Source: Paenibacillus glycanilyticus (GTDB taxonomy: Bacteria > Bacillota > Bacilli > Paenibacillales > Paenibacillaceae). From it: DNA of 64,000 nt. The stretch lies in NCBI RefSeq assembly GCF_023715145.1, contig NZ_JAMBNP010000013.1, positions 124,001 through 188,000 of the forward strand, given 5' to 3'. A program made the position numbers and the translations under genes. The notes under the pieces are model-generated. The model ran no database searches. It saw nothing but the letters and a program-made list of their open reading frames with translations, and was not told the DNA's origin. The first letter of the stretch is position 1; every line of letters starts with the position of its first letter. Positions 17,153 through 26,079 of the stretch are shown here, in pieces.

Positions 17153-17266
17153 ACGTTGTTGACCTCGTTAACGATACGTACCGAGATTTTCTCGAGTACA
17201 TCCCAAGGGATACGAGCCCAGTCGGCTGTCATGCCGTCGATGGACATTACGACGCGGATGCCGACC
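17153..17266 (-). pseudogene. internal fragment of guaA (GMP synthase), scar A
   Basis: This 114-bp stretch matches the intact guaA of this window (30555-30668) in the same orientation, with about ten differences, mostly silent. It encodes SIDGMTADWARIPWDVLEKI and the following SVRIVNEVNNV. The last 19 or so guaA codons are missing: the match stops at a perfect hairpin. On the other side the match ends inside a short shared sequence (GCGGATGCCGACC, 17254-17266), where it passes into AraC coding sequence. It is a remnant that cannot make an enzyme. The silent divergence shows that it descends from a once functional guaA. Confidence 0.88.
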
Positions 17267-17557
17267 TCCCGGAACGGGACAAGCAGCTCCGGATCATAGC
17301 GCTGCTCCAGCGCAAGATACGAGGCATCGAACAGGATGACGGTCATAACCTTCTCCGTTTAAACGCCCGGTGCAGATCATTGGAGTTAATCAGAATGATA
17401 TCCCCCTGCTGAAAGTCATACCGTGAACCGTTGAAAGGCGCTGCCCCGGAATATAGTTGATCTCTAGAGCCGTATGCCAATGCAGCCGCTGGAACAGCGG
17501 ACTGACGCCCTCCGACTGAGAAATATGATCTCGGGTCACGGGAGCAGTTGGTTTCAC
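17254..17557 (-). pseudogene. decayed AraC-family regulator fragment (cupin part)
   Basis: Paralogue of the regulator at 3073-3930, broken by frameshifts. Reading leftward from a GTG at 17557 behind GGGAGG, the frames give ISQSEGVSPLFQRLHWHTAL, then a shift to RYDF-QQGDIILINSNDLHRA, then another shift to LALEQRYDPELLVPFREVGI. The DNA-binding half is absent: the coding sequence is replaced by a guaA fragment at 17254-17266 through a 13-base region similar in both genes. It is evidence of recombination between duplicated segments. Confidence 0.88.
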
Positions 17558-17596
17558 GGCGGAGCCTCCCGGCAAGCCAATATTGATTTCATTGTT

Positions 17597-18535
17597 TCAC
17601 AGGTGCGAGAAGTTAGAGAACATCCGGTTGTATCTCTTCTCCAATCCTTTGGACAGCAGGTGGAGGCTGATTAGCAGAAGCACGTAGGCACAGAGCGGCG
17701 AGTAGAAAATCCATTGGTTCGCGTAGAAGCTTCCGCGAGCTTGTCCGATCAGACCGCCCCATTCATTCGTACGGCTATGGTATTCGATGGGATCGAAGTA
17801 TTCCGTCGTCCCGCCCACAAAAATATGAAAAAGCGCCAGCTGTCCGAACAGGCTCAGCACCAAGATGACTTCCTGCAGGAGCAAGATGAGAAAAGCTTCC
17901 TTTAGATGGGGAAGCAGATGGGATCCGATGACCTTCCATCTTCCTGCTCCAAGCGCCTCTGCTGCCGTGACGAATTGTCTCTCTCGGAGCACAATCGTCT
18001 TCTCCCTGACCGTCGAAGCGATGGATGGAATGCCTAGAAGCGTCAGCACCCCTGCAAGAAGGAGCGACATGGCAATAGGGCTTGCGGCCGGATTCATAGT
18101 TATGCCGAGCATGACCAACCAGACGATCAGGAAGGTAGGGATGCCGTTCAGCACGCTCCATACCGATGATCCGGAGCTTTTCTTGGACGTCGGTTTCCCG
18201 AAGTAACCCAGCAGCATTCCGATGAGCCCGCCTGCCGCTAATCTCGCCGCGGCGATGCCTAGCGACAACAGAATCGTATACCGGGCGCCGTACAGCAGCT
18301 TGGTCAATATGTCGTAGCCGTCTTTGTCCGTACCCAAAGGGTACCCGTCTTTCCCGGGGGAGATCGGCGGAGCATACACGTAGCTATCTCCGCCTTCGAC
18401 GACAACATATTCAATTTTTACCTGGTCCTTCGGACCATGAGGGGCGAAGAGCGGTCCGAATACCGCAATCAAGAGCATCAATGAGGAGAGAATAATGCCA
18501 GCGATCAACGTTTTGCCCATTTTCATCCTATTCAT
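17597..18535 (-). CDS. oligopeptide-type ABC transporter permease (OppC/DppC-like)
   Basis: 312-residue membrane protein of the peptide/nickel uptake permease class. It has an N-terminal membrane helix, a long external segment (PLGTDKDGYD is the typical OppC signature) and five further helices. The cytoplasmic loop AAEALGAGRWKVIGSHLLPH matches the EAA motif. Its start overlaps the stop of the OppB-like gene (ATGA), so the two are coupled. No binding protein or ATPase gene is nearby, which leaves an incomplete transporter unless those subunits come from elsewhere. The pair lies between two guaA scars. Confidence 0.87.
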   Translation of the reverse strand: MNRMKMGKTLIAGIILSSLMLLIAVFGPLFAPHGPKDQVKIEYVVVEGGDSYVYAPPISPGKDGYPLGTDKDGYDILTKLLYGARYTILLSLGIAAARLAAGGLIGMLLGYFGKPTSKKSSGSSVWSVLNGIPTFLIVWLVMLGITMNPAASPIAMSLLLAGVLTLLGIPSIASTVREKTIVLRERQFVTAAEALGAGRWKVIGSHLLPHLKEAFLILLLQEVILVLSLFGQLALFHIFVGGTTEYFDPIEYHSRTNEWGGLIGQARGSFYANQWIFYSPLCAYVLLLISLHLLSKGLEKRYNRMFSNFSHL

Positions 18536-19419
18536 CGAACGAACACCTTTCTAAGTCCGAATATAAACAACCGAAGCAGGCCGTAACCAATGCCGTACAG
18601 CACCAGAAACGAAAGCAAGCCGTTCACGACGACGTTATATTGATACACCGCGTCGCCGAACGCGTTCGTGAAAATGAGCATCGTCACTCCTTTGTTATTG
18701 AACAAATATTCGGTAATAAACAAATTGCCCATGATAATGCCCATCAGTTTATGCAAATCCCCTTTGACGAAAGGCAGCACATTCGGCAGGGCATGATAAA
18801 AGACGATATAAGTACGGCTGAGCCCCCTTGCCTTCGCGTTCCGGATATAGTCCTCCGTCAGCGTCAGCCTCATCTGCATCGCCACGCTCCGAATCATGTA
18901 ATTCGCCGGAATGACAATCATAGCGATGAGCGGCAGCGCGATGGCCGGATCGTCGGAGGTCAGCGTTGCAACCTCGAACAAAACAACGCCCGTCTTGCTC
19001 GCCATCCATACGATGCCGAACTGCATCAGCAAGATGAACACAAAATCGGGCAGAGAACCCAGGAAATCAATAATACTTTTGATCCAGCCCCTCTTCGAGA
19101 TCGCAAAATACAAGCCTGCAAATATACCAATCGCCGTACCCAGCAATGCTCCCGACGTCACGTACAAGAGCGATGTCTTGAAATAATAGCCGATCCGATC
19201 CCAGAATAAATACTGGTTACTGCCCATGTAGAACCGGAACGTCGCCCCGTCCCCGATCCCAGCAAAATATCCCTTGAACGCTTCCGCCCCTTGGCTCCAC
19301 GCGAGCTGTATGGCGCTTCCTCCGTCCCCGGCCTTGATGACAAGCGGCATCGCTGCAAGGATCAGCACGAGGAGAGCCATGCCGGGAATCATCAGCGTCC
19401 ATTGTTTGGCTTTCGACAT
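18532..19419 (-). CDS. oligopeptide-type ABC transporter permease (OppB/DppB-like)
   Basis: 295-residue partner permease with six membrane helices and the EAA-type loop RNAKARGLSRTYIVFYHALP. It is similar in layout to OppB, but the external region between helices 1 and 2 (GGSAIQLAWSQGAEAFKGYF) is distinctive. AAAGGGAG lies 7 bases before the ATG. It is cotranscribed with the OppC-like gene downstream. Transport direction and substrate cannot be settled because the substrate-binding and ATP-binding subunits are missing from the window. Confidence 0.85.
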   Translation of the reverse strand: MSKAKQWTLMIPGMALLVLILAAMPLVIKAGDGGSAIQLAWSQGAEAFKGYFAGIGDGATFRFYMGSNQYLFWDRIGYYFKTSLLYVTSGALLGTAIGIFAGLYFAISKRGWIKSIIDFLGSLPDFVFILLMQFGIVWMASKTGVVLFEVATLTSDDPAIALPLIAMIVIPANYMIRSVAMQMRLTLTEDYIRNAKARGLSRTYIVFYHALPNVLPFVKGDLHKLMGIIMGNLFITEYLFNNKGVTMLIFTNAFGDAVYQYNVVVNGLLSFLVLYGIGYGLLRLFIFGLRKVFVR

Positions 19420-19569
19420 GCCTGAACTCCCTTTCCTACTTGAAGTAACTATTTGTGAATGTGTCTATTATAGCGCCCCGTCCAGCATTCATCTAGTAAG
19501 CCAAAGTTTGGCAGCTGGTAGGTTGAGTTGGTGGGTGATTACCTTTGACGCGGGATGTTGAGTTCAAAT

Positions 19570-19610
19570 AAAAAAAGACGAAGCAGAGAACTGCTTCGCG
19601 CTTCGTCTTT
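19570..19610 (-). terminator. terminator behind the guaA 3'-end scar
   Basis: On the minus strand AAAGACGAAGC pairs with GCTTCGTCTTT and is followed by TTTTTTTA. It begins about 11 bases after the stop codon of the guaA remnant at 19621-19686, as expected if it was once the terminator of a complete guaA. Confidence 0.85.
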
Positions 19611-19620
19611 CAGCTTCTAA

Positions 19621-19686
19621 CCTATTCCCACTCAATGGTAGCTGGCGGCTTAGACGTTACGTCGTAGACGATACGGATAACATTGC
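19621..19686 (-). pseudogene. 3'-end fragment of guaA, scar B
   Basis: 66 bp in the same orientation as intact guaA that match its last 66 bp (30495-30560) with about nine differences. The encoded tail, RIVYDVTSKPPATIEWE and a TAG stop, is identical to that of the intact protein. The preceding codon reads Ile where intact guaA has Asn, after which the match ends. A classic terminator follows. Differences that are almost all silent mean that this end evolved in a working gene. The 3' end of guaA is a known integration site for genomic islands, and this copy fits the displaced end left by such an event. Confidence 0.88.
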
Positions 19687-19769
19687 AAGCGTATCCCTGC
19701 CCTTTTGCATCAAAAATGCCTCGATTTCCGCGACATAAGATGGAATGTTAATTTCATTGGGCTTTTTTT

Positions 19770-20750
19770 CTATGATTGATAGCCGCCGTACTCTTCAAAC
19801 CGTTGTACAATCGCCTCCGAGACCGGCAATCCCAAGCGATCCATCGCCAATAATAAGGAACCGTATACGGGCGCCATTTTCGGTATAATAAATTCGAACC
19901 GCTCGTTCTGCTCCGCGATTTTTTCCCGCAAAGCTGCCAGCAGATGCGGATTTCTGCCTTCTTGCACGACACTGCCCACCATGACGATCCGGATCGTCTC
20001 GCCGGGAAAGCCGCCCAAACGGCGAATGACCGAATTCGCGCTTCGGCCCAGCTCATCTCCCGCCCGCCGCAACAGCCGGACGGCCAGCTCGTCGCCTTCG
20101 TCCCCGGCTTCGTGAAGCACAAGCGTCAAGTCGCGGGGAACTTGGTTGATGTCGTTATCGAGGAAATGGTCGTATACCCGCCCCATATTGGAATAACCGA
20201 AATATTTCGCCACTTTACTCGGCAGAACCGAAGGAACCTCCCGCAAATCCCAGGACCGTACCGCGTGACTGAACGTTTCCTTGGCCATATCGCCGCCTCC
20301 CGTCCGGTCACCGAACAAATAGCCGAATCCGCCAGTCTGCACCGTCTGCCCTTCCCGGTTCCGTCCCGCCGCATTGGTGCCGCTGCCGCATACCAGCACG
20401 ACACCGATGTTGTCGTGAGTGCCCGTGCGCAATCCTTCGAACGTATCGCAAACGACGTCCCATTTCGGGAAAGGCAGCCTTGCCAGAGCAGGACGAAGAA
20501 GCTGAAAGTCTTTCTCCCGGTCGGCGCCCGCCAGCCCGTACTGGACGAATGCGATATCTTCATATTTCAATCCAGCCTGTTCGAGCGCTATATCGGCGGA
20601 TTTCGAAATATTGGCGATCGCTTCCTCTATACCCGGACCCTGATGGTTGCCGCAGCCCGCCAGTCCGCGTCCGAGAAGCCGCCCCTCTTCGTCCGTAATC
20701 ACCGTAAACGTCTTACTGTTGCCGCCGTCCACGCCCATGATATAAGCCAT
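19770..20750 (-). CDS. BadF/BadG-family sugar kinase (N-acetylglucosamine kinase-like), second copy
   Basis: 326-residue ASKHA-fold kinase, paralogue of 1989-2951. The phosphate-1 motif GVDGGNSKTFT is at residues 6-16, CGSGTNAAGRN and FGYLFGDRTGGG follow, and an adenosine-site segment IVMVGSVV lies near the C-terminus. I placed the start at the ATG 20750 behind AAGGAAGGAGAC; the open frame reaches 20882 but would overlap MFS remnants. It is the last gene of the island operon running from 26079 to 19770. The family includes GlcNAc and MurNAc kinases. Association with a GH4 enzyme suggests that it phosphorylates an imported sugar. Confidence 0.85.
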   Translation of the reverse strand: MAYIMGVDGGNSKTFTVITDEEGRLLGRGLAGCGNHQGPGIEEAIANISKSADIALEQAGLKYEDIAFVQYGLAGADREKDFQLLRPALARLPFPKWDVVCDTFEGLRTGTHDNIGVVLVCGSGTNAAGRNREGQTVQTGGFGYLFGDRTGGGDMAKETFSHAVRSWDLREVPSVLPSKVAKYFGYSNMGRVYDHFLDNDINQVPRDLTLVLHEAGDEGDELAVRLLRRAGDELGRSANSVIRRLGGFPGETIRIVMVGSVVQEGRNPHLLAALREKIAEQNERFEFIIPKMAPVYGSLLLAMDRLGLPVSEAIVQRFEEYGGYQS

Positions 20751-20791
20751 CTTCCTTGTCTCCTTCCTTTTTTTTGGTGATTCCTTTTTGT

Positions 20792-21073
20792 TCATCCCGC
20801 GGCTCTCTCTACATCGGCTCTTGTAAATTTGCCCTGTTGCATGACGAGAAATAAACAGGATGCCGCCGTGCAAAGGAGACATAAAACCAGGTACAGGAAA
20901 GGGGCGCCCTTATACTCCAAGATTATGCCTCCCGCAGAATTGCCGATAATGCCGCCAAGCCCCGAACTGACCGCCACGAAAATCGTTTGATACGTCGCTT
21001 TCGTATTCGGTTTGGCATAGTTTCCCACGAATTCCACGAAGGTGCCCGTTACCGGTTCGATCGATATGCAGCC
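20792..21073 (-). pseudogene. C-terminal remnant of an MFS transporter
   Basis: About 90 codons resembling the last two or three membrane helices of a major-facilitator sugar or nucleoside symporter: TFVEFVGNYAKPNTKATYQT, GLGGIIGNSAGGIILEY, YLVLCLLCTAASCLFLVMQQ. The frame is open right up to the stop codon of the gamma-glutamyltransferase gene, with no start or ribosome-binding site. The upstream three quarters of the transporter have therefore been lost at a junction next to 21074. It is unlikely to be functional. Confidence 0.72.
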
Positions 21074-21074
21074 G

Positions 21075-22682
21075 TTACCAGGCTGCGACTTCGCCGTCCG
21101 CCCTCGGTTCCGTTCCTCCCGCCAGCACGCCGCTTTCCGGATCTCTAAATATAATTTGCCCGCGGCCGAACATTCCGGAATCGAGCGCCCGCTGCACGGT
21201 ATGCCCTTTTCGCGCCAGTGCCTGGGCTAAATAATCCGGGAATTGCGGCTCCACCTCAATAACCTTATCCCGGAGCCATCGCCATCTCGGCGCGTCCAAG
21301 GCCGCCTGCGGATTCAATCCGAATTCGATCGTATTGAGCAAAATCTGCACATGCGCCTGCGGCTGAATGGACCCGCACATGACACCGAAAGGTCCAACGG
21401 GAACCCCGTTTCTGGTAAGAAAACCGGGAATGATCGTATGGAACGTTTTTTTTCCCGGTTCCAGAACGTTCGGGTGATCTGGGTTCAGAGAGAAGCCGGT
21501 GCCGCGATTTTGCATGCAAATCCCGGTCCCTGGAATAACTACGCCCGCTCCGAAATCGCCCGCATGGCTTTGAATGAACGAGACCATATTTCCTTCGCCG
21601 TCGGCCGCGGCCAAATATACGGTGCCGCCCTTCGGCGGTTCGCCAGGTTCCGGAACGAGCGCCTGTTCTCCGATCAAAGCTCTTCTTTCATCGGCATATG
21701 CTTCCGATAGAAGCTGCTCAGCGGATACGCTCATCCTGCGCGGATCGGTAATGTACTTCAGCCCGTCGACGAATGCCAGCTTTACCGCTTCAATCTGCTT
21801 ATGGTATGTATCGACCAGATCTTTGGCGGCGAAGTCGAAGCCTTTCAGAATGTTCAGCGCGATCAGCGCGATCAGCCCTTGACCGTTCGGGGGAATTTCC
21901 CACACCTCATACCCTTTGTAATTCACATGGATAGGCTCTACCCACTCGGGAGCATATGCCGCTAAATCTTCCTTCCGGAGGTATCCCCCTTTCTCCCGGA
22001 AGTGCCGGTCGATCTTATCCGCCAGCTCGCCTCTGTAGAACGACTCCGCTTTCGTCTCCGCGATCGACCGCAGCGTCCTGGCATGCCCCTCGGAGCGCCA
22101 TATTTCCCCGGCGGCGGGCGCTCTTCCGTCAGGCGCGAACGTGTCGAACCACGGCCCGTACAGCTCATGCTGCAAATTACCGATGTTTTTGAAGCCGTCC
22201 GCCCAATATTTCGCGATTGTCGGAGATACCGGAAACCCTTGCTCCGCATAGTCGATAGCCGGCTGCAGCACTTCCGTCAGAGGGAGCCGGCCGAACCGTT
22301 CGGATAGCGCGGCCCAGGCGGCCGGGGTGCCGGGAACCGTCACCGGAACCATTCCGTACGTTGGAATCCGCTCCAGCCCTTCCGCCTTCACCTGCTCAAG
22401 TGAAATCGCCGCAGGCGACGGCCCGCTTGCATTTAATCCGTGCAGCTTTCCTTCCGACCACACAATGGCGAATGTGTCTCCCCCGATACTGTTCGAGTTC
22501 GGCTCGACGACGGTTAGACAAGCTGCCGTCGCGATCGCCGCATCGACGGCGTTTCCGCCTTTCTTAAGAATGTCCAGCCCCGCCTGGGCGGCAAGCGGCT
22601 GAGATGTCGCAACCATGCCTTTACGACCGTAAGTCGTCATCCGCTGTGACGGATAAGGGTTAAATAACGGTTCGAATTTCAT
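21075..22682 (-). CDS. ggt: gamma-glutamyltransferase/acylase, cytoplasmic YwrD-type
   Basis: 535-residue N-terminal nucleophile hydrolase that matures by self-cleavage before a Thr. The predicted nucleophile is Thr354 in KGGTVYLAAADGEGN, with QNRGTGFSLNP and the GGT-family PGKKTFHTIIPGF block downstream. There is no signal peptide, so it should act in the cytoplasm like B. subtilis YwrD rather than secreted Ggt. An AAGGAG box precedes the ATG. It sits in the island operon between the binding protein and the sugar kinase. That suggests an imported compound with a gamma-glutamyl or other amide bond, though a general acylase role is also possible. Confidence 0.9.
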   Translation of the reverse strand: MKFEPLFNPYPSQRMTTYGRKGMVATSQPLAAQAGLDILKKGGNAVDAAIATAACLTVVEPNSNSIGGDTFAIVWSEGKLHGLNASGPSPAAISLEQVKAEGLERIPTYGMVPVTVPGTPAAWAALSERFGRLPLTEVLQPAIDYAEQGFPVSPTIAKYWADGFKNIGNLQHELYGPWFDTFAPDGRAPAAGEIWRSEGHARTLRSIAETKAESFYRGELADKIDRHFREKGGYLRKEDLAAYAPEWVEPIHVNYKGYEVWEIPPNGQGLIALIALNILKGFDFAAKDLVDTYHKQIEAVKLAFVDGLKYITDPRRMSVSAEQLLSEAYADERRALIGEQALVPEPGEPPKGGTVYLAAADGEGNMVSFIQSHAGDFGAGVVIPGTGICMQNRGTGFSLNPDHPNVLEPGKKTFHTIIPGFLTRNGVPVGPFGVMCGSIQPQAHVQILLNTIEFGLNPQAALDAPRWRWLRDKVIEVEPQFPDYLAQALARKGHTVQRALDSGMFGRGQIIFRDPESGVLAGGTEPRADGEVAAW

Positions 22683-22791
22683 GACTCATTTCTCCTTCCG
22701 GTCGGTGGAATAGGCCTATGCCTGATAACCATGATTTCGCAACCGGGAGCTCCGGAAACTCGATCCTCCCGGCTGCGAATTGCCACCCTGC

Positions 22792-24207
22792 TCACTTACC
22801 GGCTTTCTGCTTAATATCGTCAAGCAGCTGTTGGAATTTGGGGTTCATTTCTTTCAGAACGGCCGTCGGATCCTCATCCTTATTGAATATCGCCTGCTGT
22901 TCGTTCAGTATGAATGAAGTAATATCACCGTATCCGGCGATAAGGTGGTTAGGCGACTCCTTGCCCTTCTCGATCGCAGCCGTGTTGACTTCCTCCAAAT
23001 ACTGGATATCAGTCAGATCCTTATACTGATTAAACCATTCTTTGTAAGCTACGCTGTCCGAAGGCGGATAACCGGTTGCCTTCGTCATTTCCAACTGCAT
23101 TTCCGGACTGGTCATGAATTGAACCAGCTTCCATGCGGCGTCCGGGTTTTTCGATTTGGACGAAATCATAAGCGGGTCGGCATAGATGAATGGCGTGGAC
23201 GTTCCGGCTGATCCGGTCGGAAGCGGCAGAACGCCGAATTTCATATTCGTGTCTTTGAAGCCGCCCATGGCCCAGCTGCCGACCAGCGACATCGCGACTT
23301 TGCCCGTTAGTAAAGGATCGCCGATTTTGCTGATTGATTCTTCGGCGGCTTTTGTCGGCATGATTTTGTCTTTAAAGATGAGGTCCTGGAAAAACTTCGT
23401 CGCATCAACGAGTTTAGGGTCGGTCAGGTCTGCCTTACCCAGAAATCCGGTTGCATACGCCGGATCGAATATATCGAGTCCCCAATCCCAGCTGTAGGTC
23501 AGAAAATGCTCGCCCATGCCATACGTGAAGCCGTAAACGGCGCTCGGCTTGCCGTAATCCTTGCTTACCGATTTAGCGAGCTCGACGAATTCATCCCACG
23601 TCCATGCGGGGTCTCCCGGCTTGTAGTTCGGAACCGTCACGCCGGCTTTGTCGAACAAATCTTTATTGTAGAAAATCATGCTGGAATAAATATTAAGCGG
23701 AATACCCTTTTGCTTGCCGTCGATCTTGTAAATGTCGAGGGTGGATTGCGAAATATTGGGGTTGTTGAAGTCATTCATATAAGGAGTCAGATCGAGCACC
23801 ATATCGCGGACATTGTAGTCGACGAACCCGCTTTGCCCCCAATGGCTCCATACATCCGGCGGCGTTCCGCCCGCAACCATCGTGTTCATCTTGGAGTCGA
23901 ACTGATCATACGGCACGCTAATAATTTCAAGTTTGATATTCGGGTTGGCTTCTTCGAATTTCTTTTTTACAACGTCCGGCAGAAACTTGTCGCGAATCCC
24001 GTTATCCTGAGCGTTAAGCAGGGTGATCGTCACCTTTTTGCCGCTGTCCGCATTGCTGCCGCCCGCAGGCGCATTGGCTGTGCCTGCGGAGCCCTCACCC
24101 GTATTGCCGGTATTGCTGGTATTGTCCGTGCTCGAGCTGCAGCCGCTAAGCGCCAAAACCGCCCCGATGCTGAACACAGTTGCCATGCTTACCCACTTCT
24201 TCGCCAT
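22792..24207 (-). CDS. sugar-binding lipoprotein of a CUT1 ABC transporter
   Basis: 471-residue extracellular solute-binding protein, family 1. The signal sequence ends in a textbook lipobox (LSGC), followed by a Ser/Thr/Asn/Gly linker and then the bilobal domain, with the family segment PDVWSHWGQSG near the first hinge. I chose the ATG at 24207, which has GGGAGGG upstream; the open frame begins 5 codons earlier. It lies downstream of its two permeases, 98 bases after the second. That gap contains a small hairpin (GCTGC-ATC-GCAGC) that could adjust expression. No ATPase gene is present. Confidence 0.9.
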   Translation of the reverse strand: MAKKWVSMATVFSIGAVLALSGCSSSTDNTSNTGNTGEGSAGTANAPAGGSNADSGKKVTITLLNAQDNGIRDKFLPDVVKKKFEEANPNIKLEIISVPYDQFDSKMNTMVAGGTPPDVWSHWGQSGFVDYNVRDMVLDLTPYMNDFNNPNISQSTLDIYKIDGKQKGIPLNIYSSMIFYNKDLFDKAGVTVPNYKPGDPAWTWDEFVELAKSVSKDYGKPSAVYGFTYGMGEHFLTYSWDWGLDIFDPAYATGFLGKADLTDPKLVDATKFFQDLIFKDKIMPTKAAEESISKIGDPLLTGKVAMSLVGSWAMGGFKDTNMKFGVLPLPTGSAGTSTPFIYADPLMISSKSKNPDAAWKLVQFMTSPEMQLEMTKATGYPPSDSVAYKEWFNQYKDLTDIQYLEEVNTAAIEKGKESPNHLIAGYGDITSFILNEQQAIFNKDEDPTAVLKEMNPKFQQLLDDIKQKAGK

Positions 24208-24305
24208 GTGTAACCCTCCCATAACATTGAATAATAAAACCCGTCTTTGCTGCGATGCAGCGCTTCCCCCGACCTACATCACCTCCCTGCCAATCGAGCG
24301 GCGGC

Positions 24306-25169
24306 CTATTTCAATCCGGAGACGACAATCCCCTGAACGAAATATTTCTGCGCCACGAAGAAGAGGAGGATCGGCGGCAGAACGGCGACAAGTCCGGCGG
24401 CCATCAGCAGATGCCACGGCACGATATTGAACATGCTCGTAAAGGAAGACAGTGCGATCGAGACCGTAAATTTGGATTCGGTGTTCAGGTAGATCAGCGG
24501 ACCCAGGTAGTCGTTCCATCTATACATGAAACCAAAGATGGCGGCGCTGGCCAAAGCGGGTGCGCACAAGGGCATCGCGATATTCCAATAGGTGCGGAGC
24601 TCGCTGCAGCCGTCAAGTCTTGCCGCTTCGAACAAATCGACCGGCACCGTATTGAAAAACTGCCTCAGCAAAAAGATGATATAGGCGGAACCGAGAAAAG
24701 AAGGAACGACCAGCGGCAGGTAGGTGTCGATCCAGCCAAAGTTTTTGAACAGCACGAACTGCGGAATCATCGTTACGGGATAAGGAATCATCATCGTAGC
24801 CAGCAAAATCATAAACATGAAGTTGCGGCCGATCCCGCGATACCGCGAAAACCCGTAGGCAACGAAGGCCGATGAAATGACTTCCCCGAAAGTTCCGAGA
24901 ATGGAGTACGTGGTCGTATTGTAAAAAAAACGGCCGAACGACCGGGCATGCATCGCATCGATAAAGTTGTGCCAAACCGCCGGGCGGGGAACCCATTCGG
25001 GGGGAAACAAAAAGACGTCCTGCTGCGTTTTGAGTGCGGTGCTTACCATAATATAAAGCGGCAAAATCATGAGCACAGACAAAATGATCAGAATGCTGAA
25101 AGCCGCAACTTTGACGGTCCGCTCGCCTGCAGAAATAGAGCTGCTCCGGGAAACCTTTTGCGTTGACAC
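24306..25169 (-). CDS. CUT1 sugar ABC transporter permease, MalG-like
   Basis: 287-residue permease with six membrane helices and the EAA loop LFEAARLDGCSELRTYW. The C-terminal FVQGIVVSGLK is typical of the MalG group. GTG start at 25169 with GGAGGGGGAG upstream; it begins one base after the stop of the MalF-like partner. With that partner it forms the import channel for the sugar bound by the lipoprotein at 22792-24207. Confidence 0.92.
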   Translation of the reverse strand: MSTQKVSRSSSISAGERTVKVAAFSILIILSVLMILPLYIMVSTALKTQQDVFLFPPEWVPRPAVWHNFIDAMHARSFGRFFYNTTTYSILGTFGEVISSAFVAYGFSRYRGIGRNFMFMILLATMMIPYPVTMIPQFVLFKNFGWIDTYLPLVVPSFLGSAYIIFLLRQFFNTVPVDLFEAARLDGCSELRTYWNIAMPLCAPALASAAIFGFMYRWNDYLGPLIYLNTESKFTVSIALSSFTSMFNIVPWHLLMAAGLVAVLPPILLFFVAQKYFVQGIVVSGLK

Positions 25170-25170
25170 G

Positions 25171-26079
25171 TTACTCTCCCCCTCCTTCGTAATGAACCCA
25201 CCGTTTGGACACTCTCATCATCAGCCAAGTCAGAACGCCGACGAAAATGAACAGCACCCACGCCATCGCCGAAGCATACCCGAGGTTAAACGACCTGAAC
25301 GCCTGTTGATACAGATAGTAGACATAAAAGTACGACGCATAGTTCGGACCGCCTTTGGTCATGATGTCCGCCTGGACGAATACTTGGAACGATCCGATAA
25401 TTCCGGTGATGAGAAGAAACAGCGTGACGGGCGAAATCATCGGGAGCGTAATGTTGATCATTTGACGGAATCGCGATGCGCCGTCAATCTGGGCCGCTTC
25501 GTACAAATTGGCCGGGACGCTTTTTAGACCGGCGAGATAGACGATCACGTTATTGCCCAGTGTCCATAACGACATCATGATCAGGGAAGGAATGACCCAG
25601 TGTTCATCTGACAGCCACTGGGGGCCGGCCATGCCGGTAATTTTATAATACAAGACGTTCACTACACCGAAGTCGGGGTCCAGCAGCCAAACCCACAATA
25701 AAGAAAGCACGACACCGGAAACAACCGACGGCAGGTAGAAAATGGTGCTGAATATGCGCTGTCCCGGAATGCGGACGTTAAGCAGCATGGCCAGAGCGAG
25801 TGAAGCCGCGAGCCCGACCGGAACTCCCACTATTGTGTAATATAATGTTACACCTGAAGATTTCCAGAAGAGATCGTTATGAAACAGGTTGATGTAGTTT
25901 TCAAAACCGATAAACACGGGATCGTGAGCGATGTCGTAACGCGTAAAGCTGTAGTAGCCGGATACCAGAATGGGACCGCCCGTAAATAGAATAAGTCCGA
26001 TAATCCAAGGAGAAATGAACAAGTAAAAATATTTCGTCTCACGAAATTCCGTCTTCCTGCTAAGACGCATACCCGCCAT
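25171..26079 (-). CDS. CUT1 sugar ABC transporter permease, MalF-like
   Basis: 302-residue permease, first gene of the island operon, with six membrane helices and the EAA loop LYEAAQIDGASRFRQM. The N-terminal segment YFYLFISPWIIGLILF is typical of the family. GGAAGGGGTGAAG precedes the ATG. A 133-base leader separates the start codon from a sigma-A promoter that has a cre site and a candidate GntR operator upstream, so the operon is likely under both carbon catabolite and substrate control. Confidence 0.92.
   Translation of the reverse strand: MAGMRLSRKTEFRETKYFYLFISPWIIGLILFTGGPILVSGYYSFTRYDIAHDPVFIGFENYINLFHNDLFWKSSGVTLYYTIVGVPVGLAASLALAMLLNVRIPGQRIFSTIFYLPSVVSGVVLSLLWVWLLDPDFGVVNVLYYKITGMAGPQWLSDEHWVIPSLIMMSLWTLGNNVIVYLAGLKSVPANLYEAAQIDGASRFRQMINITLPMISPVTLFLLITGIIGSFQVFVQADIMTKGGPNYASYFYVYYLYQQAFRSFNLGYASAMAWVLFIFVGVLTWLMMRVSKRWVHYEGGGE

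Noticed and set aside
17390..17575. Independent small gene of 61 codons
   Set aside because: It is the first frame of the frameshifted AraC remnant; the similarity to 3073-3930 continues in other frames downstream.
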